The notes: a model not told the origin generated them from the letters alone. 64,000 nucleotides of DNA from Flabesymbios commensalis (GCA_964017125.1 OZ024909.1:54383085-54447084), one strand, 5' to 3'. Shown: positions 44,457 through 57,866, numbered from the stretch's first letter. Numbers and translations are program-made.

Positions 44457-45761
44457 AGGAATAAATAAGAAGAATTCCATACATTATTACCCATCTACAA
44501 TATTACTGCAGTAGCTAGCTAAGGTTGTGTAGGACTGTTGAGGGCCATTTATAGCTTGACTTTAAAATTTGATTATATACTGTTTGGCCATAAAAAAACG
44601 GCAGATGGTCAATTGACCCCAAGATGTGGTCAAAGGTCGTAAAATCAATAAAAATTAAATCATAGTTATATGGTCATATTTATACTCAAATTGTCGGAAA
44701 TGAAATACTGATTACTAATATATATACATTATATTGCAAAAAATGATATAAACAAATATAACACAAATATATGGGGTCTAATGTCACAAGAATCAATAAA
44801 AATTAAAAATTTGATGTATATTATTGTCATATGTATACTCAAATTGTCTGAAATTTAAGGCTGATTACAAATAAAGGCCCCTATACATTATTATAGCCAA
44901 AAATATTATTAAAGAGAAATGTTATTTTGTTTGTTGTAAAAATCCAAATCTTGACTCATATCTGTTTAGGCCTACACTTGAATATGAACATATACGTCAA
45001 ATTCGCGGTTTTTTCATTTTAAAGAATAACAGCTGCGACCCGTGTCTGACTGGCCGTGAAATTCACCTTCATATGAGCAAGAAACAAAATGACTATCAAA
45101 ATGTAAATTATTTTTTTATTGTTATTTGTGGTACGAAATTACTCAATCTTTTTATTTTGTATGACTTGGGGGCCGAAAAAAAACATTTCTGATGTTTTTT
45201 GTTTATCGTCTGACCTATAGTTTATCGTAAAATCCAAGATGGACGCCATTTTACATATTTACTGTTAAAATAATGACGTCATTTTAAAAACTAATCACAT
45301 CAAAGCATGTTAGAATATACTGTGAATAATCACCGTTTCGAATGACTTGCAGTGTATTCCACTGTTCAAGTCTGCACAAAAACATGTCTGCTTTTTATAA
45401 ATGGAGTGATACTTGGAGTAATTCACGATTGAAGCTATGCTCATAGTGGGAACAGTTTTGGTTTAAGAGTATGCATATGATATTATATACATCAATATTG
45501 AACATGTCCAAATAATATAATGACGTTACTGGTGGCTGTTTTCGGCCACTTTCTCATAAAAATAATCAACTGACGTAGTTGAATAATGGCGTCGTATTAC
45601 CAGGAGCAAAAGTCAACGTATTACTTATTATTATGTGTGTTTTCTTTAAATTGCAGGAAATTGTAGAATTTTGATATTCTACAAATAATTTCAGTGAATA
45701 GTTGACATTTACACATTATGACCTTTTCACAAGTAAATCAAACATCAGTAGAATTTGCCAC
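44457..45761. other. No recognisable gene
   Basis: AT-rich. Partial duplication around AATCAATAAAAATTAAA and TATGGTCATATTTATACTC, TATTGTCATATGTATACTC (44,640-44,840). Nothing coding is seen. Confidence 0.5.
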
Positions 45762-45798
45762 AGCATTGGACCAACGTCTGACGTTGTTTCAATGCCGG
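45762..45798. repeat. Short hairpin, GTTGG type
   Basis: GCATTGGACCAACGTC then TGACGTTGTTTCAATGC. A small member of the same vocabulary. Confidence 0.5.
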
Positions 45799-46098
45799 GG
45801 CGACGTATTGTGCCATCTGGTTTCGGTACACTGCAGCACAATATCATAAAAGTACTCAAGATCAGAATGACGGAAGGCACGCTGATCCCGTGTTTCCAGC
45901 AGACTGCTTGCATACCGCTTGCAGACATAAGACGACAAAGACTCGGCAAAGGCCAAGGCACGGTCACCTGCTGAATAATTAACAAGGGCTCTTGCTCCAC
46001 GTTGTGGAGACTCTCTGTAACAGCTAATACATCAAGCAATCACGCAAGAGGTATTTATCGTTCAGGCTAAAACAGGTTGTCCAGGCTGATTTGGGTTT

Positions 46099-46164
46099 GA
46101 TGCGTCTTTCCTGAACGAGTGGCTCCCAATAAATTGGGAGCCTCTCGTTCAGGAAAGACGTATC
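46099..46164. repeat. 66-bp near-perfect hairpin
   Basis: GATGCGTCTTTCCTGAACGA, then GTGGCTCCCAATAAATTGGG, AGCCTCTCGTTCAGGAAAGA and CGTATC pair along the whole length except for one internal mismatch at each junction. No second copy in this window. Confidence 0.8.
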
Positions 46165-46829
46165 ACCATGGGCCAGCGACAGTACGCCTCCATCTTATGC
46201 TACTCGCTATGTGTGAGATCCTTATTTAAAAATTTAATGTAGGTAAATTAAAAAATAAACCTACAATACGTTGGTGTGGTTCATAGTTAATATGTTCATG
46301 TTAATTGTTATAAAAACTATGATGGCATTCTTTATATTACGACAACATATGATTTAACTAAAGTATATTAATCTAAAGTCCATATGAAGGCTTTATTATA
46401 GGCTTAAACATAATATAGGCCTACTATTTGTAGACCCCTATAATATTATGTTGCACGCAATAGTTGTATTTGTTTGATATGGATGTAGTGTCCACATTTT
46501 ATATTGATACAGAAATTTCTTTAAAATGTTTCATTCAAACGAAATGTGGCTGTGGACCTAATAAATTAAAAAAAAATAGATGCGTGCATGTCACATCGGG
46601 GAGAGGGTGATGCTGTTGTCAATGCCCATGGCGTGGGTATCTGTAGCGAATCCCTTGTGTGTTAGCCTGTATCAGTGAGTGTCTGCAGTCCCAAATAAAT
46701 GAGATCATCTGGAATTCTCTGGTTGTCCCCAGTGTGCCAAACAGGAATAACTGTGTTATGTATATCCTGATAAGAGAAGAAGAAGAAGTGTTTATTCAAC
46801 CATAAAAAATTAGTAAAGGAAAGATGAGG

Positions 46830-46920
46830 CCAGCGCCAAGCAAACACGAGCCGTTGGCCCAATGTTGATTTAATGCTGTGTCAGCGTCGCAGACGATGGC
46901 CAACATTAAGGCACCATTGA
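46830..46920. repeat. CCAGCAAAC hairpin family, decayed copy
   Basis: CCAAGCAAACACGAGCCGTTG, CCCAATGTTGATTTAATGC, TCAGCGTCGCAGACGATGGC, CAACATTAAGGC. Same order as 59,541 but with several mismatches. Confidence 0.6.
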
Positions 46921-47100
46921 TATATAAAGACTTGTGTCTGTCGGACGTGTGAGGACGAGCCCACGTGATTCTTATATATTCATTACCCGGTGACAACACG
47001 ACCCGACAAACATGAAACGTTGAGCCGCAGTTAATTTGAGTTGCACCAACGTCGCAAGCAGACAACATCGGGGATATTAGGATCTAAATGAAAAAGGTTA

Positions 47101-47275
47101 CCACCATTGCATATAGGCTAAACTGGGCCAAGAGAACCTCCTGAGGATGAGGAGATGAAACTGCCCTCCAAACACAGGATTCGAAATTCAAGCCATGGCG
47201 GTCTGAGGCCGAGCACACTACTTTGAAGGCCAGAGTAGGGTTCGAACTTTCCAAGCAGGGTCCCCGCCTAACTGA
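47101..47275 (-). mobile_element. SINE, diverged partial copy
   Basis: Shares GGCTAAACTGGGCC, GAGAACCTCCTGAGGATG, ACACAGGATTCGAAATTC and GGCGGTCTGAGGCCGAGCAC with the dimeric SINE. The first tRNA head is missing or replaced. Confidence 0.7.
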
Positions 47276-47742
47276 GCCAGGAGAACCTTAGGAGAAGTTG
47301 CTGCCGTGGAAGTGCCTACGCACGAAAAAATATATTTCACATTTTTATAGTTATATTGAAGTAGAATGGAATGTTGAGGTTATAATGTAAAATGCGCTGT
47401 TATCGTCGATATATCTCTACTTCAAACATTTATTTTGGGATACGACAACAGTTACTTACCAAGATATGTTATCTGCTAAATATTTTCATTAGAACAAAGA
47501 TATAGGGATATAAATTATTGACATTTATTTGAGCCTGTATAATATGAAACAACATAAAATGCAGATTTAGTAGAGTCTAGACCATCGTAACAAGTAACTA
47601 TTAACAAGTATTTAGCTGATACATGCCATATAGATAGACATGCAAGATTCGGCAAATGCTAAATTAGCATATAGATAAATATACAAAAAACATATAAGAC
47701 ATATAAAAAAAAATACAAAAAACATATAGCCCGAATCCAGAT

Positions 47743-47758
47743 GCCCCCCCCCCCCCCC
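47743..47758 (+). repeat. Poly-C run
   Basis: About sixteen C in a row. An error-prone spot for sequencing. Confidence 0.9.
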
Positions 47759-48942
47759 TGCATATCCTGGCCCCGAATAACTACAATGACTGTAAAGAGT
47801 ATGTACGACGAATTGTATATAAATCCGTTGTTTTATTTTATTTGCCAGTCATCATGAGTCATGTGCACCGCGTATCAACCTAATTTTCACAATATGTGTA
47901 TATATCTTCAGTCAAACGGTTATTTTTCAAGTTTAGAGTCAAGTTTGTATTCGATGCATTGTGCATGACCGTCTGAAGGGGTGGCAGACGGGAGGGGTGT
48001 TAAATCCTAAGTTACATGTAAGACAGAGACTAAGCAGACCAAGAGTTCATATGAATCTAAGAAGACATGCATGACAGGTACGAAAAGGTGAACATTTATT
48101 TTGTTTATAAAATTACATGCTGTAAAATCTCATGTCATATTTTTATTGCTATGGAAATGTAAACAGTTACAACTACCCATTGACATTCAGCTCTAACTAC
48201 TAAAAAATGTTTTAGGACCAAATCCTGTCCAAATATGTCCAAATGATATAATATCATGTCCAAAATCTCATGTCCTATCAGAACGTTGGGAAAAAAAACC
48301 CACACCAAATTGTGGGTTACTTTGGCTCGGTGGACAATGGCACGAAAAGGCCAGAAATTGGTCTCTCATTTGCAAGTTTTGATGCTGTATGCGGCGGTAT
48401 TCTTTGCCCAGCCCGGCCATGCATGGAATCTTTTGGGACTTGGTCCACGTGACATTGCTTTTAACGATCACCCTATTAAGTATCTTATTCTCTGAGTTCA
48501 GGCACAGCCGCAGCCTATGTATCCTGATGCATGCTTATATTACAGTGTCTGTATCCGGAATACCAGTATGGCAGACTGGTCGCGATATGAGTGTTGGGCC
48601 TTCGTCGGATATATCGGCCCGTCACCGGATGAGCGGTGGTCATGTGTGCAAATATCGGGTCGGATTCACTCAAGTGGACAACATGCCACTCCAGCGACCA
48701 CAACTGTTCATCCGATTCTGACTTGATACTGGTGCACCGTCTACGACGCTGGCCCAACATCACCCCGTTAATGGGTTAGCGTATGGTGTTTTCTTGGACA
48801 TGCGCGAAGACAGCTTTATTGCGAAAAAAAGGGGACCCATGCACAAGTTGGGCCTGCCTCCAAACTGGCCACTTCGCCCCCCGGGATCCCCCAATCCAAT
48901 CACATTAACACTGCAGATGCTGAATTCTAAAAAAAAAATCAA
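47759..48942. other. No firm gene; part of a GTTGG hairpin
   Basis: 48,256-48,760 has balanced base composition and several overlapping open frames on both strands, but none has a recognisable domain. CACCGTCTACGACGCTGG, CCCAACATCACC at 48,731-48,765 is a half-hairpin of the GTTGG type. Confidence 0.4.
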
Positions 48943-48987
48943 CTACTTGAAGTTGTGGATCGCGGTAGTGATCCCAACTTCAAGTAG
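48943..48987. repeat. Short dispersed hairpin, ACTTGAAG family, copy 3
   Basis: CTACTTGAAGTTGTGGATCG, CGGTAGTGATCCC, AACTTCAAGTAG. Perfect outer stem. The loop is in the opposite orientation to copies 1 and 2. Confidence 0.85.
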
Positions 48988-51083
48988 GTGCATTTTTCTA
49001 GAACTGATAAATATACGGTATAATTAGGCCTACTTAAATGAGGAAAAGCAAATGGTATTTTATTTAACGAATAAGATTTATTAGACACCTCCCTACCACC
49101 TTAGGGGTTGATTATTTGCAAATGGACGCAGTCCCTCCAGTGGAGCTGCATCTCTTTATAGTTTTAATCTAAATGTGGGCGAGATGTAGCTCAGCACTAC
49201 AAGCCAATAATTATATGTGGAGACAGGTTGTTAAATCCGAGGGATGGGGTGGTATTGTTGCACTGTCCATTGGTTGTGTTTTTGTACTGACCGATCTAGG
49301 GTGAAATAGGAAAGAAGGCTATATTACCTTGTACGACCGTAAAATCTACGAACAAGACTCTCTGGCTAAATGTCTCAAGCTGTTTTCTGGTTCACGTCTT
49401 TTATTGCAGCCATTGTTTATATATCCTCACTGGAGCTAGGGTCATACAGGCAGCAATAACCCACATCTTGTCAGGATGTATCCGTATTTTATTCTTTGCA
49501 ATCATTTCTAAAATCTACGGATAGGTTATAATTTGTTGTTGTCATTTCTACGATCTCTTTTCCGTAACAATATATTTAATTTTGCTATTAGATTATATAT
49601 TGATGTGTTTATTATTTTTTCTGTCCATTAGGCAACCTATTTTCATTTCCGTGGCGTTTAAATATTGTGTTATCAGTTTATCCACCCAATAATATATTGC
49701 ATAAACATATAGTATATATTTAACATTGCATAGAATGAATATTTTAGGCGCTGACTTTGCAGCTATACCAAAAATTATGTACAATCTTTGACTATTATAC
49801 TACACTCTACCGTCCAAGACATCAATATTCTTTTCATTATAATGCCATGATTTCAAGCGGTAATAATTTTGTGCTCACGAGATTATTGGATATACGATCT
49901 AATTATGTTCTGCTGATAGAATAAATGCATGACATTGATTTCTCATTAGAATGATTTTGTGGGGAACGTCATATTCGTATTCATGTCATTTTGAAAAGTA
50001 AATGAGATATGCATATGGCACTGCTTTTTTTAGTGATACAGGCTGTGATGGATGCCAGTGATTTCGACACGGGCGTTTTAGACACTGTGAGTGATTTCAT
50101 CATACTTGTGGCATACTTTTCGACACACATTGTGTTTACATTTAGGTTTTTATTCCGTGGACTTGATTTTAATAGATTTTAAAACTCCATAAATCTATCT
50201 GATTTGTATAAATTTGCATAAATTATCACAATTTTGCATATCCAACAAATGTTTCTTTGGTGTCTATAATCATGGTGGATGTCGTTTATCTTGGTTTTAA
50301 GTACCATTGCTCAATGTAGTTTGCATAAATTAACATAAATTATCTTATTTAAGGACACAAATCTATAAAATGCTTTAACTTTTTAACCAAATCACAGACA
50401 GAGATGTTTTGGTGTCTATATCCATGTTTTCCACCCTATGGAAATCCTCTAACCTATTAATCAAACCACCAACATAGCAAGTTAACGTAGGACCCCAAAA
50501 TTATTTTCTATTCAGAACGCCAATCAGCGACAAAATCCAAGATGACATCCATTTGTACAAGGTAAAGCAATAAATTGATATAATTTTCGACAGAATGGAT
50601 GCAGATTCTTGATTTTGATGTCTACTATTCGGTTTTCATGCCAAATTATAAGAGGACATACAACGAGTGATGAGCACCAACGGATTGACAAATATCATAT
50701 TGCTCATATGTAGGCTACTCACTCAACATCTGTCTCATGTTCACCAGTAAACTCTCCGTCGCCAACATGAATGAACGCTACCGAAGATCTACAGTTTTTA
50801 CCAAAGGCTCCGACACACCGCGAAGACTCCCCACGATTGCTTAAAACGCGATCTTCGTGGCAGTTTTTAGATCTGCTGGTTCTGCGATGTCACAGCAGAA
50901 AGACAGTTACCGACTTGGCGTCGTAAGCTATAACAGCGATACTAGTGGTGACCGTGTATGCCCCTAGTGGCTGTTCCGGAAGCAATATTGAGTCATCACG
51001 ATCTCGTCGCAGGACATGCTACATCGCAACGACCGTTTACGACGGCTAAGACAGACCACAACTAAGGCTGAACATGTACTATC
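48988..51083. other. No recognisable gene
   Basis: AT-rich to 50,700, with repeated words such as TTTGCATAAATTA (50,210-50,345). 50,700-51,080 is more GC-rich and may be the outer part of the inverted-arm element that follows. Confidence 0.45.
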
Positions 51084-51546
51084 GTAGTCATTCTGGCAGT
51101 AAATTCACGGAAATCTGGACAAATTGCTAACAAAGGTTTTATCATTTATTATGGTAGATATAGGTCCCAACTAGCATTCCTGGAAAGTCCCAAGCAAAAC
51201 TCTTGTTCAATTTCGATAAATTGACGAAAACTATTTTTCATTACCTGATTACCGTGATCGATAGCGATAATTGATTTTTAAAAGTTTTTCTCCATTTTGC
51301 AAATGTTATATAACATTACTTATGTTTCTAGACATGTATCAGTAATCGATTGCAGCTATCAGTTTGACATTTAATACACAAAATGATAGTTTTAAAGTCG
51401 ATTTAGCGATTTTTAGAAAAAACATTAATGATACTTTAGGTGATTTTAATGTTAAAAATTATATGAGTATATTATCTATTCTTGTGTTATGGCTGGTGAC
51501 CTAGGTACTATGCTCTCGTTCTAATGGGTAGCTTATGCAACGGTCC

Positions 51547-51826
51547 CACGATGCTCTCGCGATGCACACATTTGGGCATCGCCAGGGCAGCACCACCATG
51601 CACCAGTGTTTCGACGAATGATCGGCGACGTACGCGAGTAATTCGGCGATGTACACCAAGGGTAAAAATGTCCCAGACACATTGGCGACACATCGGCGAC
51701 ACATCGGCGATGCTCGTGTAAACATCGGCGATGCATATTCGATGTGATAATATCGCCGATGGTTTGGTGATCCATCGCCGATCCATCGCCGATGTTCCCG
51801 AGCTGCTCGGCGAAGCATCGGCGGTG
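51547..51826. repeat. CATCGCCGATG-rich segment, left
   Basis: Dense, irregular repeats of CATCGGCGA / TCGCCGATG (for example ACATCGGCGACACATCGGCG, CCATCGCCGATCCATCGCCG). GC-rich within an AT-rich surround. The several overlapping frames on both strands are by-products. Confidence 0.75.
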
Positions 51827-53747
51827 CTACGGCGATGCTTCGCTGAGCGTTAGAAATCTTCCTTCTGATTGGTCACCGATGACCACATGAGCACTATTAT
51901 AACCCATTGAAATTGAAAGCGTGGTATTTTTTGTAATGAATTTAACCATGGCTTGTCTATATTTAGAAACTTTGATGACATTGAAATAGGAACTGTAATG
52001 TGGCGTCAATTTAAATGACCTATACATAATACCATCAGTACTGCTGTGTATTTTTTCATTCAATTGTGCTATATACACGTCGTTTAATCTCTGTTTAAGT
52101 AGCCTTAGAAATGGCCCAACATTATCACAACCCTGACTTAGCCATATATAATTAAAGCCAAGTTGACATAAAAGCCTTTTAACAGAAAATGCCCAGTTTT
52201 CACACGGATTTTCACTTTCACACCTTTTATACAACATATTGTAAGCCTTACTGACTAATCTGTTACATTTACCGTTTACAATATTCAACCAGTATTTTAT
52301 AATACAATAGTGTCGGTTTAATTTTAACGGATACCTACCTAATTCACCATAAATAAAATAATCAGCTGTTCTAGAGTTCAGTTTTAATATCTTTTTACAA
52401 AACAACAAGTGTGTCCTCTCAACTTCCCGAGCTGCATGGAAACCCCATATTTCACAATTGTAATGAACGACAGGCAAAATCAATTTATCATATAATGAAC
52501 ACATAAACTTGAGGTCTGGATCGTACAAATCGTGTGTGTCTTTCAACAATTTATAAACAGCTTTTAATCCTCTATCTGCCAAATTCCTTTGAGTCAGTAA
52601 AAATTTCCCACGGCTGCTTAAAGTCAGACCAAGATATGAAACTGATTCGGAAACTTTTAAAAGATCATGTCCGTAAAAAAAGTGGTCATGGAAGGATAAG
52701 TTACCACCTTTCCTAAAAATCACAACGGTTGTTTTATCAGTGTTAACATAGAGTCGCCAACGTGTACAGTAATCATATAACAAATCAAGTCCGAGTTGTA
52801 AATCTTCTCTTGTGCTAGACAACAAAAGAAGATCATCGGCGTATAATAATAATTTTAAAGGTGTACCTTCCATGTCTATACCTTGAAAATTGCCAGTCTG
52901 TAAAAAGGTTTCCAAATCATTTAAAAATATGCTGAATAAAAATGGTGACAATGACTCACCCTGCCTGACTCCAATTCGACATTCGAAAGGTTCACTCATA
53001 CATCCTTGATGTTTTACTGTTGAAAAATTATTTGAATACATACTATTTATAATATTATACATGTTCCCCCGGATTCCACTCTTAAGGAGTTTATACCATA
53101 GACAATCTCTGTTTATAAAATCAAAAGCTTTTTTAAAATCAACCGTTGCACAATATACCTTATTGTTGTTTCCCAGAGATGAATCAATAATAGCTTGTAA
53201 AATGAACAAGTTATCTAAAGTGGAGCGCCCTTTGCAAAAACCAGATTGAACATCTGAAATTATGTGGTAGGTACTTGACCAAAATGTTAACCTATTGTTT
53301 AGTATTCTAGTAAACAATTTGCCGAGAGTGCTTAATAAAGTTATGCCACGATAATTGTTTACATCATCTGTATCACCTTTTTTATGCAACGGAACAATTA
53401 AACCAGTTTGCCATGATAGCGGAAAGTGTGACGATCTGAATACAGCATTAAATAGACATGTTAACTTTGATAAAAGAATATCCAAGCTAAATACATATAA
53501 TTCATTTAGCAAAAGATCAGGACCTGCTGATTTACCACATTTTAATTCTTTGATAGATTTATGAACTTCGGCCTCTGAAATAAAATCATTCAATTCCTTA
53601 TAATCACTTTGTAATCTCCCAGCTTCATAACATCTTAGATATTCGTAAACGTCTTCATCGGCCTCATACGTTATATCACGTGGGTTACTGATGGATTTAA
53701 GTATAGGTGAAATTGATGTGAATATTCTAGCAAAAATAGAACAGTGT
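51827..53747 (-). CDS. LINE (non-LTR retrotransposon) reverse transcriptase, 5'-truncated
   Basis: Open on the minus strand for 588 codons from a TTG at 53,593, and open further upstream to about 53,745. Reverse-transcriptase blocks are in order (residues counted from 53,593): LIVPLHKKGD (65-74), YRGITLLSTLGKLFTRIL (81-98), QSGFCKGRSTLDNL (116-129), VDFKKAFDFI with a catalytic Asp at 152, IGVRQGESLSPFLFSIFLND (207-226) and the active site YADD (251-254), followed by thumb/connection-like sequence to the end. No endonuclease domain is present, so the 5' half is lost, as is usual for LINE insertions. The clade is uncertain (I/jockey/CR1 group). The last few codons run into the flanking CATCGCCGATG sequence, so the true 3' end of the element is near 51,850. 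The lack of stops suggests a fairly young copy. It would replicate by target-primed reverse transcription if complete. Confidence 0.85.
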
Positions 53748-53859
53748 TATATAGAGGTAATAGCCTATTACATATTACTTGACCATATATATATCTATTA
53801 CTATTACTTTATATTAGCCTACTATAACCCCATTCCTGCTCTCATTAAGGCTCCATATA

Positions 53860-54190
53860 CCATCGCCATGACGTCGTCAGGACACCGGCGCGATATCGTC
53901 AAGACATCACCATTACACGGCGACGCATCGCCAAAGGATCTCCGCTCGTCGCCGATTCTAAAAATACATCGCTAACTATTAGCCGATGTAGCGCCGATTA
54001 ATCCCCGAGTATTCCCCGATGCATCGCCGAATAATCGGCGATGCATCGGTGATTCTTCCCCGAAGGTTCCCCGAAGGTTCGTCAAGACATCTCGTGTGAG
54101 TTTTCTCCTGGGACCACACGTTCCACATCGGCACCCATCGCCACCAGAACACGTAATTTTCATCGCCAGTCATCGCCAGACATTTTGGCC
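53860..54190. repeat. CATCGCCGATG-rich segment, right
   Basis: Same vocabulary as 51,547-51,826 (GCATCGCCGAATAATCGGCG, ATGCATCGGTGATTC). Its right edge GTGGGACCGTAGCATTAGATATT is an inverted match to GCAACGGTCCCACGATGC at 51,538, so left and right segments are inverted halves of one element split by the LINE. Confidence 0.65.
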
Positions 54191-54340
54191 CTCGTGGGAC
54201 CGTAGCATTAGATATTACTACCAATGTTTTTCACATCAGCAATAGATTGAAGCTATCAGTGCTATCAGTTTTACCATAAACGATTTAAAGTCGTTTAGCG
54301 ATTTTATGGAAAAACTGATATTTCAAGTGTTTTTTTTGTC

Positions 54341-55715
54341 AAAAAAAGCTATGCGTTTATTGCGTCTCATTGTATATTATTGTGTCAAGACGGGACAATA
54401 ATTGTGTCAAGACGGGACACTAATATGATACCACAGATGTACAAAAATCTACATGTATACAAGAGCCTAATTTAAGAAGCGTCATGGTAGTTCAGGAATG
54501 TCACAAAGATGTTAAAATATGACGATAATCTGTTATGATAATACGTCATAGTATCAGTATATTTGACACTGCATAATGTCAATGTACTTATAACATTTAA
54601 ATTCTATGATATTATAGCATAGTTGCATACTATATCGACAGTAAAAGTAATCTAAGACTCAACATTATAATAATTATTAATAAATTGTAGTTATTCTAAA
54701 TGGTACTATATGTAGATATATCTATCTATCTATGTAGCCCCTAATTAAAAAAAATATGGCATTGCATTCACGGCGTCTGACATTTTTATGGCCAATGATC
54801 ATGACGGGATGTGCTACGATATTTTCATATTATTACACCTTAGATTCAGATTATAGAGTTGAAATGTCAGAGCATGATATTGTAACTACTGGTAACAACA
54901 CTATAACTTTATGCTAAATGTACAAATATAACACCAACAAAAAAAGTTCGTTTTTTGTGTACCCCGGTACTTGGTCGATGACTAGTGCCAAGTCATGTAA
55001 ATGCTCTCATTAAGGAGAATCTTGTTTTCTTAAGAACGATCTGGGGGTACATAAATTCAATGTAACTATACAATTCTAACTGTGGGCAAATGGCTGAATT
55101 TTGACCTCATTAGATATTAAACTGCAGCAGTACCATAAAAATAGCATGTCAGAGACCATTAGAGACATGTTCTACATGAAATATCAGATCTTAAAGTGTA
55201 AAAATACTTATATATATCATGTTGACATATGAACTTGACATTATCAGTCCATAAATGGTAATTATCCAATAAGCTGTAGTGAAAAGTAGAATCCATTACA
55301 GGGTGTACGCATATCTTGCTGTTGTATGTGCATTCCAGGGCTATTATGTGTGAATTTCTTCATTGCCCATTAGAATTAAGTCTTCACTGATGATTCTTCT
55401 CGGGGAACAATTTAATATACACAATCGCAGCCACCGATTGTGATCTTCTGATGTAGACTATTTCAATTTGAAACATACAAAAAATCATACCTTTGACGTT
55501 TAATATCGCGAATTAAACAAAATAGCTGAATATAATTTGGCCTAAACAAACATTTGAAGAAAAATCCAGCAGAAATAATTATCCCAGGCTACGATCAATT
55601 AGTGATCGCTCCCAACTGATTTTTTTTCTTTTTTTTTTGACTTAAAATATACACATGATTGGCTCATGGGATCCATACTAATACTTGACATATAACCAAC
55701 TACCAATATTGTAAG
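54341..55715. other. No recognisable gene
   Basis: AT-rich, with a short duplicated phrase TGTGTCAAGACGGGACA (54,380 and 54,403). Nothing coding is seen. Confidence 0.5.
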
Positions 55716-56252
55716 TGGTCATTCCGTCACACAAGCAACCCATTAAGTGCGAGAACATATTATTATCTAGGCCAGCAAGAATAATTCATACAGTAATATA
55801 TCATATACTCATAAACTTTTAAAAGTTAAAATCACTTAAAAATAGAAAAAAATTCTGAAAAATCGCTAAAGCAACTTTAAATTTACCATTATTTGTATTT
55901 AAAGTCTAACTGATAGCTACAATCGATTCAGTGTGTCCAAAAACATAAATAACGATACCTAACATTTGTAAAATGAAAACAAACTTGAAAATTTGATTTC
56001 ACTAGCGATTGTGATATTAGAAAACAGGTTTAGTAAATTTCTCGAAATTGAACAGAAATTTTTCTTGGGATTTTTCAGAAATGTTAGTTGCGACCTATAT
56101 TTACCATAATAAATCGTAAAACCTTTGCTAGCAATTTGTCCAGATTTTTTTGCCAGAATGACTACACTATTCAGTCTTGACGACGCGACGGAAATCGACG
56201 TAATCGTATTCGTGGCCACACCGCACCGATTGTTTAAAATTATCGTCGCGTC

Positions 56253-56608
56253 TTAAAGGGATATGCCCAGGCTAAAATCAGCAACAAATCGGTGATTTTA
56301 TTTTGGCTTATTGACCATATGATGTCCATAGACTAGAACTGCAAAAGTTTTTTTGTGCTGCGCAATTACCATTTGGGCTAGATATTGAGACGAAATTCCC
56401 GTATTTCTTATTTTTGCCATGGTTCTCAATAATTAGAAATCAGGAATTTCGTCTCTATATCTAGCCTAACTGGTGAATGCGCAGCACAAAAATAAAAAAA
56501 CTTTTGCAGTTTTGGTCTATTTACATGTTTACACCATATGGTCATATTAATAAGCCAAAATAAAATCACCAATTTTTTTATGATTTTAGCCTGGGCCTGT
56601 CCCTTTAA
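56253..56608. mobile_element. Palindromic TTAA element, copy 3 (356 bp)
   Basis: Same family as 40,468 and 44,082: TTAA borders, AGGGATATGCCCAGGC and GCCTGGGCCTGTCCCT ends, inverted halves with CGTCTCTATATCTAGCC. Somewhat shorter in the left half. Confidence 0.9.
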
Positions 56609-57866
56609 GCAACTGGCGAAAGTCCTTGCGGTGCCGAACAACAAACGGAAGACCAAATAACATTTATAAAATATATACCATGATCCGCTCCTTGTTGGGC
56701 CTATCTGGCCAAGTGCGACAAGGATTTCAAAGATGACTACATTCCATATTAGATATATATTCGATTCGATTAGCTAAGTATGAATGCATTCACTTCGTGA
56801 TTAGGCCTACATACATTGCCAGACTGTGTCTCTACTTTTTGTGTCTGTGTCCGTCTGGATCCCTCTCATGATGAATAGCTTGGATTTGTTGTATGCGCGT
56901 CCGTCACACAGGACACGTACGTAGACGGATGGGGTAAATTCGTGTTGTGACGTCAGCGAAGTGGGATTTCTTGGTATGTGGCCACCTACAACGGATTCCG
57001 GGAACGTTGCTTCCACCTCTTTTCACCCCATATCATTGCATGTGCTTGGTCTATATAGTATGTACGCCTACATGTTATCAAGAATACATGTTTTGTTTTT
57101 GCTCGTCCATGTGCCATTTCATCATACAGGGGAGCATACAACCCTCTGACCAATTCTGGGCTGGGAGCTTCTCATGCAACTTTCCTACTATATACCATTT
57201 TACTCATTCCTGAGTGAAGTGAAATGAAGCAAATACGGGAGTGCATCGCCGCGTGGACGCAACATCGAAATAACGATGCCCAAAGTAGAGTGGGGAGAAA
57301 CATGATGATTACATGACAACCTATATGTGCACCAAGTGGGGATTGAACCTGGGCGGTATGCAGCAGTTATAGCAAAGCGCAATTAACACTACGTATTTAA
57401 CAAAGTACTATGTCCATCTCTACGTAGAAGCCCTATTTTATTAACGTGAATATTTTTTGGTGAAAAAATATAGACCTATTTTCTATTTATAGTGACCTTT
57501 CATGCCAGGGGCATACCAGATGTAACTATGATCAACGTCCAAGTTTTATCGAACGTTTCTTAAATGCGGCCCCGAGCAGACCGTCGGCTTCGTCTGGACA
57601 GAAAGCAGATGCCATCGATGTCCAGTGGCTGGTCACTGCTTCATTCCTCTCACCTCCCCGCACCATCAAGGGTGTTGCGCGGCGCATGTGCGCGGGGCAA
57701 AATCGAATTATGTTGAATTATCACGGTGCTCAGGGCTGAAGGATGAACGAAGTCGGATAAAACCGCCGCGACAGGCCTATTTATATGCGGCAAAAGCCAA
57801 TGCCGGTGCGCGGCCCGCGTCAATATCTGTGGCCAGTCCAATGAATGGTGATGGCAGGCCGGTCAC
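56609..57866. other. No gene; tRNA-like SINE head at about 57,310-57,395
   Basis: On the minus strand CCCAGGTTCAATCCCCAC is a good B box, with TTAATTGCGCTTTGC upstream as a weak A box. This is probably a tRNA-derived SINE fragment. The rest shows no domain I recognise. Confidence 0.4.

Larger units (their letters stand above)
51084..56164. mobile_element. 5-kb region bounded by ~450-bp inverted arms
   Basis: The left arm 51,084-51,546 and right arm 55,716-56,164 are inverted copies. Shared words include TAGTCATTCTGGCA, ATCTGGACAAATTGCTARCA, AAAGGTTTTA, TTTATTATGGTARATATAGG, AGCTATCAGTTWGAC and TTAATGGGTWGCTT. Another partial arm lies at 54,236-54,340 in the same orientation as the left one. 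A LINE and CATCGCCGATG-rich segments lie between. No transposase is visible and the target duplication is not identified. Confidence 0.6.
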
